From Macrotrachela quadricornifera (taxonomy: Eukaryota > Rotifera > Eurotatoria > Philodinida > Philodinidae), in contig JAJEKB010020467.1 in the NCBI GenBank assembly GCA_022393335.1, positions 352,028 to 416,027 on the forward strand: DNA of 64,000 nt, written 5' to 3'. Each line of letters begins with the position of its first letter. Position 1 is the stretch's first letter. A model generated the notes under the pieces. That model was not told where the DNA came from, searched no databases, and saw nothing but the letters and a program-made list of their open reading frames with translations. A program made the translations under genes and the position numbers. Of the stretch, positions 1 through 9,840 are shown piece after piece.

Positions 1-579
1 AAAAAAAAACCATTTTATCTGCAAGCTAAATAATTTTAATAGCCATTGTATATATAAAAAGAAAGTTATTATATCGCAGACGTAAAACAATAATAGTTAT
101 ATATATATGATACGAGCTGTGGATGCGGATATATAAAGCGCAGAGCAAACGTATACAAAAGGAATATTGGATAGAAAGTATTTAATTCTATTTTATTTAA
201 TTTAGATCATTCAATTGAATAGACTAAATGATGAATAGATGCTTTTTTACTATTTAATTTTCATTTGTTTTATTTGATCATATAAAGAGAAGAGAAAATT
301 ACTTGTATCGTTTTTTTTTTATATTTGATTAAATTATATTCGTCAAAGTTATTTTCAACGATCTATTACATATCAACTATCAACAGATTAATGTTATTCT
401 TAAAATATATACTCTAATATTGCTTGACTGAGAAACTAATCGAAAATTAATATATTTAGGATATAACGTTTATCTGATGATAGTTTATATTTAATAAATT
501 ATTTATCGAAATTTAACTTTGGTAAAATATATACATGTATATATCTTATCGATTTCAATTTTAACTGATCTATTCTTAC

Positions 580-769
580 TTGTTGTTGTGGTCGTAGATG
601 ATGTGACCACTGTCAGATTTACATTGTCATTATGAAGGCCAGTACCTAAGCCTAAACCCAAGGCTAAACCAACTATAACAAGACCTACGCCAGTAGCTAC
701 ACCCAAAGCTAGTGAAGCAGGTTTCGCAATGCTTGTACTGGCTTCCAGTAAGTCGACAGTACTATCCAT
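580..769 (-). CDS. First exon of a single-pass membrane protein (partial)
   Basis: The reading frame starts with ATG at 769. It runs through an acidic N-terminus of about 17 residues, then a long glycine- and leucine-rich hydrophobic stretch (about residues 18-45, TGVGLVIVGLALGLGLGTGL) that should span a membrane, then a Ser/Thr-rich linker ending in a run of threonines. A good donor (AC A|GTAAGAA) sits just before 580, so the exon probably ends there. Reading on to 503 is most likely intron. No convincing second exon is visible between 1 and 500, so the rest is beyond the window edge or lost. A short cytoplasmic tail, one membrane segment and a Thr-rich stalk is a common first-exon design in bdelloid surface or secreted proteins. 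I do not recognise the family. Confidence 0.45.
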
Positions 770-1639
770 TAAAGAATATCAGAATAAGATGAAATTATAA
801 AATACAGAATAAATATAATCGATTGATCAAATCACAAAAACTATCCTTGCTTTTTACCCTTGATTTAAACGTAAATGTAATGTATCCGTTTAAAAAAAAA
901 TCGATCGACCATGTATTACGTCTTTCGAAAGAGTCATACAAAAAAAAAGAATAGCTTTACGTATGATACATGATGTGTTTATGTCTATTTACCTTCATAT
1001 ATTCAATCAAGTTTGCGCATATATCTATTTATAGTTATAATAAAATTTATTTATAGGTAATATGTTGTACTGTATCTTCTATTACCTATAGAGTTTTTCT
1101 TGAAATCAACTCATTTAAACAGATTTTTAGTTTTAAAATTTGATTATTTGAAGAAAAATTTTCTTTTGATTAACACATCTTACTAATGACTATATATTCA
1201 TTTTTAAAAGCTCATTTAATCAGTAATTATTTTACTGAATACTATTAAACCAAAGTTTGAAATAAAAATTTATTTGATCAAATCTTTTCTAATTAAGTAT
1301 GACCTTGTACAAGAATGAACAAGGAAAATGTAATGACAAAACAAAAGATGAAGGTTTTTAGTATTTCAATGGGAAAATAATCATTATGAATATGTCCTTT
1401 CTTATTGCATAATCCAGGGACAAGGACAATTTTTTATTATTTTATTTACTGACTATTAAAAAATGTCTCTCATTGATTCATTCATATTCTATTAAACATT
1501 ATTTGTTTTTTAAAAATGAAAATGATAATCTTCAACAGTTAATTGAAGACAATTTGTCAAAATTGAATAAATTTTTATACGATTAATAGTGAAGAATCTT
1601 TTACTCATTCAAAAAAAAAAATTCTCATATAAATGAAGC

Positions 1640-1782
1640 CGGTCAATAAGCGATGAAAACAATCTTGAGGGTGAGGACGAATACTGGTCCCAATACGTGA
1701 TTTTGATCAATTTTAGCATAAAAAAAGTAGAATTTGGATAAAAACAAAAAGGGAGTCGATTTCATCGCTTATAGATCCTTTC
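1640..1782. repeat. Small inverted-repeat element (MITE-like)
   Basis: The left end GGTCAATAAGCGATGAAA and the inverted right end (ATAAGCGATGAAA when reverse-complemented, near 1760-1776) match over 13 bases, giving about 140 bp with no coding capacity. No target duplication could be identified with confidence. Confidence 0.4.
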
Positions 1783-1843
1783 CTTTCTAGAATAAGTATA
1801 TTAATATATATATATTTTAACGTATTTCAAAAGAACAATATCG

Positions 1844-1870
1844 ATTAATACGTTCACGGCGATTCGATTT
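1844..1870 (+). mobile_element. Solitary piggyBac end
   Basis: A TTAA at 1844 is followed by a sequence sharing CACGGCGATTCGATTTT (17 bases) with the left end of the piggyBac element at 55146. The partner end is not visible nearby, so this looks like a solo or decayed end of the same family. Confidence 0.5.
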
Positions 1871-2166
1871 TCTTAAAATAGATTTGAGAGATGCATTTTT
1901 ATGAATTATGTCACAATGTGATTCACTTGTATCTTTTTCTTTTCTACTTGCTATACCATTTGACAAATTGAAACCTGATCAGAAACAACAATCGGCAAGT
2001 CGTTCTAACTGCAAACTCATAGATTATACAGTTCAAGAGAAGAAAGAATTTGCCTGTAATGTACGAGGACGTAAGTTATGCTATTCATCCTATGATTATT
2101 ACAGTGACACTTTCTTAGTTCGAATTTTATTTAATATATATACTAAACAATAAAATATGTAATTGT

Positions 2167-3135
2167 TCATTGGCATGTAAATACTTTCTTAACTTCATTT
2201 CTAAATGCTTTTGAGACGATTAAATTTGCAATACAACTAACAGAAAATGAAATTCCAACACCAAATAAACATAAACCTCTAATACTATTTTCAATTTGTA
2301 TTCGTTCAATATTTTTTATATAATATTGTGTTATTTGTCCATACATAAGATAAATTACAAATAAAAAATTAAATATAGTATAAATAGTAATATCCATAAG
2401 TAACATTAAAATCATTTGTCGATCTTTTGAAGAAGTAGAATTTGAACCATTTGTTAGCATAGTTTTACTAATCGATTCATCAAAAGCAGCTCTTACACGA
2501 TGTGTTGTACTTCGAACATTTTTTATTGACCATAATCCACATATAATCATTAATGAAAATGCAAGAATTTCTTTGATAAGTGCATAATAACTTACAAAAT
2601 CAAGTGCAAGACCTTGTTGATAATAACAATAAAATGAATTCGGACCAGATGGTAAAATAGCTGAAGTAAATATAGCATGAATATGAAATAATGACCAAAA
2701 TAATGTTCCAATAATAATAGATATATAAGCTAAACGAAGAGTACTTCTTCGTCGTATAACAGCATTTCGTGAAGTAACAAATATTCGATCAATTGAAGCC
2801 AATATTAAATAAAATGCACTTAAACAATTCGATAAAATAGTCACATAAAGACGTAAACGACATATATTGATATTTGTAACACTATAATCAATATTATATC
2901 CAGTGGTTAGTATAATAGGTATTAATGAAGAATAAATATACCAAAAATTAGCTATATTATAAGCAATAAAACACATTGAACATGGATTTTTTCGGAGATT
3001 TTTTTGAGTAAATACAATTAAATTCAGTACACAACCAATAGTTCCTATGAGCATTAAAATTGGACCACCGATTTGATATAAATATTTGTTTATTGATTTT
3101 AATATAACGAGAATATTGGCTGATGATGAAGACAT
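2167..3135 (-). CDS. Rhodopsin-like (class A) GPCR, intact, 322 aa
   Basis: This is an intact single-exon protein with seven hydrophobic segments, expected in the plasma membrane. TM1 is at about residues 20-42 with the class A pattern GCVLNLIVF. The cysteine of NICRLRLY at the top of TM3 would pair with the extracellular-loop-2 Cys in NSFYCYY. SIDRIF at the end of TM3 is the counterpart of the DRY motif. A basic third inner loop contains STTHRVRAAF. TM7 has SVSCIANLIVS in place of NPxxY, followed by a helix-8-like KAFRNEVKKVF. It belongs to the large bdelloid family of orphan, peptide-receptor-like GPCRs. The ligand is unknown, and the lack of a clean NPxxY means coupling cannot be assumed. 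Confidence 0.85.
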   Translation of the reverse strand: MSSSSANILVILKSINKYLYQIGGPILMLIGTIGCVLNLIVFTQKNLRKNPCSMCFIAYNIANFWYIYSSLIPIILTTGYNIDYSVTNINICRLRLYVTILSNCLSAFYLILASIDRIFVTSRNAVIRRRSTLRLAYISIIIGTLFWSLFHIHAIFTSAILPSGPNSFYCYYQQGLALDFVSYYALIKEILAFSLMIICGLWSIKNVRSTTHRVRAAFDESISKTMLTNGSNSTSSKDRQMILMLLMDITIYTIFNFLFVIYLMYGQITQYYIKNIERIQIENSIRGLCLFGVGISFSVSCIANLIVSKAFRNEVKKVFTCQ

Positions 3136-3367
3136 AGGAATAATAGATATCTGCGTAGATTAACAAAAAAAGTAGCTTTCACAATATTTTCCTTACAATG
3201 ATAAGATTAAAAGGGATAGAATATATAGCATTTTTTTGACAGCAAATCAACAACATACAACAGATTCTTATTTTCCTGAGAAATTGATGTTTATGTTTTA
3301 GACATTCTTACTTAATAACAAAACTCTTTCAAAAAAGAAATTAAAATAATAAAAATAGTTTATGATT

Positions 3368-3672
3368 TCATTTGTAATGACCTAACGAATCCATATTTGA
3401 ATGTAATATATTCATTACGTTTTTGATTTTAATTAAAAGTACTTCACATTGATTCATAAGTGATGAAAGATTTAAGCGATTACAATCTTCATCAGTTAAA
3501 TAATCACAATGTTTTAATAGATCAAGTCGATGAATTGATGTATTATGTAATTTTATCATGGAATTATAAAATGTTAATGAATAGAGAGTTGTTTTATCAA
3601 GTAAAGTTTGTAAAAGTGAGGAAGAAATATCTGTTGATACTTCGAATGATCTTGATTTATTCAAACTTGTAA
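3368..3672 (-). pseudogene. F-box/LRR family gene, C-terminal fragment
   Basis: Residues such as DISSSLLQTLLDK, LYSLTFYNSMIKLHNTS and CEVLLIKIKN match the C-terminal repeat part of the bdelloid F-box family. They also match the decayed copy at about 23520-23660 almost residue for residue (SADISSSLLQTLLDKAI, FYNSMIRLHNTS). There is no F-box and no upstream part of the gene here. A dead mariner starts about 100 bp away. I read this as the tail end left from a broken gene. The other-strand frame through 3460-3672 is a shadow of it. Confidence 0.6.
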
Positions 3673-3699
3673 CAGATGATCAAGATAGATCTGCAAAAG

Positions 3700-4680
3700 A
3701 CTTTGAAATATTGGGATGATAAATACTGGAAAAGTGCGTTTGAGAATATTTTGAATTAATTGAACAAATTAATTCATCGACATAATGAATTTAAATGTAC
3801 CAATCAGAAAACAATGCCAAGTAGATTTATTAAATAGTCAAAAACCAAAATATTATCGTCGACGTCATGTAGCAATATCTACAGTTGCACGTCGTATTAC
3901 ATCTTATATTAATAAAGAAAATCCTCCAACAATTTCTTTAATGGTTGCAAGGTGTCATATTGGTGTTGATACGACATTTCGTATCATTCGTGATGTTATT
4001 CATGCAAAATGTCGCAAGAAAAGATCGATGCATCGGTTATATTCAACTGTTATTGAGAAAAAGACGATCTCGAGCTTGAAGTATGTATCGACGATTATAC
4101 AATGGTAGATACAAAAATGTGATGACTACTGATGAAGCATAGTTTTATCTCGATTCAAGCCAAGGTGTCAGAGATGTATATTATGTTAGAAGTAATGAAT
4201 TATCAGAAGTTAAAAATAATCAAATGTACATTCTGTTGCTGTACTGGTTTGGGCTCACGTGATTGTGCATAGTAAAACTCAGTTGCGTTTTATTGAACAT
4301 GACTCAACAATTATCAGCAAGTACTACATTGAGCATATATGAAGAACCATTTATCAAATATGATATTCCTCATTTATTTCCTGTGATGCATGAAAAAGAA
4401 TGATTTTTCATCAAGATAGCGCACCCAGTCATGTAGCAAAAGATATATTTTCTTATATGAAGGAGCATAACATTCAAATTATTACACTGTACAAGTGGTT
4501 ATCTAAGAGTTCAGATGCTACTCCAATAAACTACTCAATTTTTGGAGAATTATGAAAGATCGTGTGAGAAAATATAAACAAAACAAACATTTCTAAGCAT
4601 CTTTCTCAGAATTGATCTCTTTACTTGCTTATGATTAGAACAAATAAAGATACACATAATTTCGTCACTAAAAAAAAATA
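3700..4680 (+). mobile_element. Degraded mariner-type transposon
   Basis: The first readable block (3785-4108) has the N-terminal DNA-binding region of a mariner/IS630-type transposase with STVARRITSYI and RKKRSMHRLY. After frameshifts and stops the catalytic core is recognisable: SQGVRDVYYVRSNE near 4150-4205, then FHQDSAPSHVAKDIFSYMK (second Asp) at about 4405-4460, then SSDATPINYSIFGEL carrying the third Asp position near 4510-4550. At least three stops or frame changes separate the blocks, so the element is dead. The ends were not resolved. Confidence 0.75.
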
Positions 4681-4795
4681 AAGAAGAAAAAAAAAGAAAA
4701 TAATTAATTTTATTTACTTTTTTTTTCTTTAAATAGTAATGGAATCAAGAAGTTGTCATGGTCTTTAAATTTTGCGCGTTTTGTTTTAACTTTAA

Positions 4796-5412
4796 ATGAA
4801 GCCTCTTCAAAATTTTTGTCGTTTATGTTTACAACTGCAAAATTCAACATTATTTCACTTGCACACTGTTCCTGAAATAATTATTACAAATACAGTTAGT
4901 ATTTCCAGCTTTCAAATAAACTTACATCTAGAATTCAATTTTTTTGAAATATCTTATATAATAATTGATTTTTCTTGTCTCTAGATTTATTCTTACACAC
5001 AAAAACGATCAATCAGCCGCAATCGTACAAAACATAATGCAATAAAATATCATCATGAAGTCAAACTACATACGGATGGAGTACTAAAAACAATATTAAA
5101 TAATACTCGTGAATTATATTGTGAATTACGCGATGATTTTAGAGCCAACCGTTAGTTTAAATTTTTGTTTATTTGTTCTAAGTTTAATGAACCAATCCTA
5201 TTGTTTTTATTTTAGGTGGTTTTAATATTCTTTTAATAACTGTTACTACCTCATATGTTGTTGCGTTCTTGGGAAAATTATTCTTAGAATATAAAAAAGC
5301 TGAACGTGAAGAACAACAAATGATTATGAATTTTATATTCAAAATGGAAAAAAAACCAGTAAAATCATCACCTTCAGATAAAATACTTGTGACTTCAGTC
5401 AATGAAAAATAA
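4796..5412 (+). CDS. Three-exon small membrane protein, 153 aa, unrecognised
   Basis: Exons are 4796-4894, 4985-5150 and 5216-5412, joined through GT/AG introns of 90 and 65 bp with matching phase (0, then 1), giving 462 nt. The N-terminus (MKPLQNFCRLCLQLQNSTLF) is basic and free of acidic residues, and a basic stretch TQKRSISRNRTKHN follows, so a mitochondrial or other organelle leader is possible. Residues about 89-107 (FNILLITVTTSYVVAFLGK) form one membrane helix. The tail is charged and helical (EYKKAEREEQQMIM) and ends in VNEK. The first start was chosen because it opens the frame after a non-coding stretch. I do not recognise the family. The clean three-exon structure is the main evidence that this is a real gene. 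Confidence 0.55.
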
Positions 5413-7980
5413 TTCAAAAGTTAATACAGACAATGCTTTGATTACAGAAATACATATATATTCATTTATTGCAAACATTTATCTCTCCATTTATATTTGT
5501 TTTCTCTTCTTTGACATGTGAATGTGTTTCTTTTTTACTTTTTTATTGTAATGTGCACTCAAATCAAAACTTATAATTTCTGTCATACAATTATCTTTTT
5601 TGACTCTATCTACATGTTATATAACGGCAAAGTTCGCTATTCAACAATGAAATTGAAAAATATGACACATTGTAAAAGACTATCTGACATTACTCTACTG
5701 TCTACGAATAACTCTTTTGCAATATATAAAGTCATGAAATATGGATGCCGAATTAAATGAACTCGGAAAAATGAAATATTTGCGTCCAATGTGCTTAATT
5801 GACTATAAAATAAGAGAAATGAGCTCGGTTGTTATAAAATTCTATTTTTTTTTATATAAATGAAAGTTTTGAGCTCGGAAATTAATATATATATATCACA
5901 GGCAAAATTATTTTTATTAGGCGCAAAACTTAAAAAATATTATTTCGTTTAACAAGATAAACTCAAATTTTTACTTCCATGAAACGAATTTTACCTTTTA
6001 TCGACTAACAATGTTGAGTATCTTTATCTATTTTTTTATTTTCTTAGTTTAATTCGATCTTATCACTATTTGAATTCCATTATAACTAAAAATTCAACTT
6101 AAAATTTAAGTTAGATTACACATCATGCATTGTTAATTATGCTGTTTGTACAACTTTTACTTTACATCTCATTTACACTTCTAAATATACCTTATGCTAT
6201 GATATATGATATTGTGACTTTAAGAACAGCATGTCATACGAAACATTCTTTGTTTTAGGTAGTCGTTCCACATCAACTCATTTCACCCCCTGCTCGAGAA
6301 ATGTCCAATTCTTACAGTCAATCCATCGTCTGCATCGTCACAAAAATCATGTATTCTAGAAAAAAAATGACTGATCACTAAGATTTAACCAATAATTCTA
6401 TGTTGTTACATCTCCATAATTAAAAAAAAAGATGCTTATCAATTATAGAAAAAAATTTGCTGATAAATTAAATTTAACAATCATTGAATGTTCCAATGTC
6501 CCCTATATGAAAAAAAATTCAAAATATATAATTGATATACAAAAATTTTCTTTCTCAGCCATAATATTTTTATCTTCTATTTAATGTCCCAATGTCTCCA
6601 ATGTAAAAAAATATATGAAAAAGTTAATGTAAAATATGTCTTCAAAATTATTTACAAAAATCTCACCAATCATTGAATGTTCCAATGTCCCATATGTAGA
6701 AAACAGTATATGAAAAAATTAATACAGAAAATATTTTAAAAAATTATTTACAAAAATTTCACCATTTATTTAATGTCCCAATGTCCTCAATGCAGAAAAA
6801 ATATAAAGAAAAAAAGCTTAAATGAGATTTTTTTAACATCACCAAATGCTTAATAAATCATTGTACCGATTGTAATGAATATAATACAATTTATCGTATT
6901 AAATTGTTTGTATCAAGTATAAGTTGAAAATTACACAACTTTCCCAAATTTTGTAATTATAAAAATGAAAAACATATTCGTTTTAAATTTTTTTAAATGC
7001 ACCAATATAGCGAAAAATACAAATCTTGGTTGTGAGGTTCTCTTTTTTGAAATGTAGCTAATGGCTTCTACCACTGTAATCTACGAAAGCAGAAGTACTA
7101 AATATAGGATATTAGCCTGCTAATATTCAAGAAACTTACAATAAAAAAGCCTACTGTATCTTGAGAATGTAAATAAATGGATGATGTTGATGATGGTAAG
7201 TTTTTTATTGATGATAATCAATAAAATACAACAAACAATAATGATGAAAATAACGAAGAAAACAATCACGACAAGACAAAAAAGAAACACGACAACAACT
7301 GAAAATATATAAATGCGTATATATTTATATATATCGAAACATCACAGAAAATAAAAAAGACGCAATACTAGAAAGAAAGAAAATTTCATGATGATCAATA
7401 TAGTGATATAGCCATTTATAACATAGGAAGGAAAAGGGATACATATATGTGGGTACTCGTAACACACATAGGACAGAAGAAAGAGAAACAATATATATAT
7501 TTAAACTATACATTGGCGTCATAGAATCACATCTATGGACGCTAACATTGGTTTAACTTTGTCTAAATCTCAATTCTGCCTGACACAGTAGCGCTAGGAA
7601 ATATCTATGGGGATGACAAGGAGAACATCCATAAAAAGATGAAAAGGTAACAAGGAGAAATTCCAATGAACAATACCGTGAGGAACGGAAAATATATATC
7701 AAGTGAAGAATAGAATGAATATATCAAATGAAAGGAAAAAGGACAAGAACACACATAGAAAAAAGTGAGGTGAGGTGTACGAATCATAACCTAACAACAG
7801 ATTTAATTGAGAATGTACTGGTTGTATATGCATACAGACTTATATAGTTATTTGAGCATAAAAAGCCCATCAATTTATACAAAAGATTGAGTATCAGTAA
7901 AAATCTATTATAACATAGCACCTATTGTTCTTAACGATTATTTTTCTTATTAAATATATTTTGCTACTGATAAAAGCATT
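5413..7980. other. Intergenic, AT-rich; degenerate tandem repeat at about 6480-6800
   Basis: No convincing gene is seen. Four degenerate copies of a unit of about 95-100 bp occur at about 6480, 6573, 6669 and 6768. Each starts with a form of TTGAATGTTCCAATGTCCC followed by an A-rich part with TATATGAAAAA and AAATTATTTACAAAAAT. Short open frames at 5518, 7325 and 7605 have composition typical of non-coding sequence. Confidence 0.5.
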
Positions 7981-9174
7981 GGTACTTTCCTGTTTTAAGC
8001 CCCCAAATTTTTTCAACTTTTTAACGAGATTTATGATAAGACACTTGCTAATTAATTTTGATAGAATTAATTATTATATTGATAAGATTAGCTATTAAGT
8101 TGGCAATGAGCCTTATGATAGAGTAACTTTTGTTATTTTCTTCGCTGATCACTGTTCAGATATATTGGAACTTTTCAGTCTTCGCTTCTCTCTGATTAAA
8201 AGATCTTTTTCTAATTCTTATGTAACATTTTAGCATACTGTATATTTATATTGCATTCATCTTCACAAACATTTCACTCTTTTGCGTTAACTTCTATAAT
8301 GGAAAATTTCAAAAGCTTGGTCCGTTCACCCTCTGACGAAGAATCCAAAACTCACTGGCGTTGTCGAAAGTCTGAATGTTGAAGCTAGAAAAGCGTTCGT
8401 ACAAATAACTGGGTGACCGGCTCTAAGATTCCGTGAGAAGATGCAATTCTCTTCGTCTATTCCTGATCTTACCAGATGACGTCCATTCTTTATTGCGAAT
8501 GGGAGCCGGGAATAAACAAGAACACCACTATCGCCTGGAACAACTACATGAGGCATATACATCTTTGGAAGCTGTCACAAAATCCTGTTTAGATTGGCGG
8601 TACCAACACTTTTGTTGAGATCAATGAATCACTGTTTTCGAAACAAAAGAACCATACTCGACATGTCCTTCCACAGAAATGGATATTTGGAGGTATCTGC
8701 TGTGAGATGAAGGAGTACTTCATGGTTTTCCGGATCGAATTGCAGCTACTTTAATGCGGCTCATCAAACGATACATCCATTCCGGAACAACTATTATCTC
8801 GAACCAATGGTGTGCTTATCGTGAGATTCAAGTCTTAGATTTTCGGTATGAAACTATCAATCACAGTTATAACTTTGTGGATTCAAACACTTTGGTCCAC
8901 ACTCACACTGTGGAACGATTATGGAAGTCGGCCAAGGAGAGAATTAAGAGGCAATGTCGACCGGATAGAGAAATGATGGATTCATATATGATCGAGATTC
9001 TGTGATGTCAATCACTCAATCGTCGAAATCCCTTCGACGCAATTCTGGAAAATGTTACGACATTTTCTCCACCTATCGATTGATATTATTTATTCATTTT
9101 CTTCTATTGTTCGATTTGAAATAAAATTTTAAAAATATGTGAAAAATTTTGGGGGCTCAAAGCAGAAAAGTACC
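7981..9174 (+). mobile_element. Merlin/ISXO2-type DNA transposon with both ends, inactive
   Basis: The terminal inverted repeats start GGTACTTTCCTGTTTTAAGC on the left and, reverse-complemented, GGTACTTTTCTGCTTTGAGC on the right; both continue into CCCCCAAA. The 8-bp flanks AAAGCATT (7973-7980) and AAATCATT (9175-9182) differ at one base, fitting the 8-9 bp target duplication of the Merlin/IS1595 group. Inside, on the plus strand, is an ISXO2-like DDE core split over frames: FVEINESLFSKQ (first acidic residue), WIFGGICCEMKEYF, GTTIISNQWCAYREI (second Asp position replaced by Asn) and INHSYNFVDSNTLVHTHTVE with LWKSAKERIKRQ (8754-9005). Stops and frame changes make it inactive. Confidence 0.85.
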
Positions 9175-9840
9175 AAATCATTAGTTAATTTTCATAAATA
9201 ATTTACCGAGCTCATTTCTTTCTTTAACACATTCAATTGACTTTTGCCAAGTAAAATTTATATGTATTCAATCAATTGATACGTTCTTAATAAAAAAATA
9301 TTTGTTAATTTTAATGATTGATATCTAAATAAAGCATGGTTTTTTTTGTTAAATTAATATGTTCAAATTCTAATTATAAAATAAAATTATTATAACTCAA
9401 ACGATGAGAGTGTTATTCTTTCACCTTATTCAGTCTGTAGGTATTTCATTTTTCTATGACTCATACATTTCTACGTCATATTGAATATGTTCTCATTTTT
9501 CTATCATCGTTTTGCAATTACGCACATTTCAAATAGTCAGAATATACACTGACAACGATTTTTTTGCCTTTACTGTGACTAAGCAATGTAACATGTTTAA
9601 ATATATTCTATCATTTATTGATAAGCAATAGTCAATCGAAAATAAACATAGATATTTACGAAACAAATCCTTCATTTATGTGAGTCAAAGAGAAAAATGT
9701 TGTTGTATTCAAGAAAAATAGGTGATTCTGTGTATTAGAATCTTTCAAAATGACTAGAATTACTTCGATCGTAACTTTTGAGTTTTAATTACTTTCGATT
9801 ATAAAAATGAATAATACTATACTTTCCTTATATTTTACAG

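Noticed and set aside
1908..2153. 81-codon plus frame as a gene
   Set aside because: It follows a solitary piggyBac end and has no clear domain; it may contain a remnant, but I could not support this.
7325..7787. Two minus-strand hydrophobic frames as small membrane proteins
   Set aside because: They arise from a purine-rich plus strand, which yields Phe/Ser/Leu-rich antisense frames; no splice or start context supports them.
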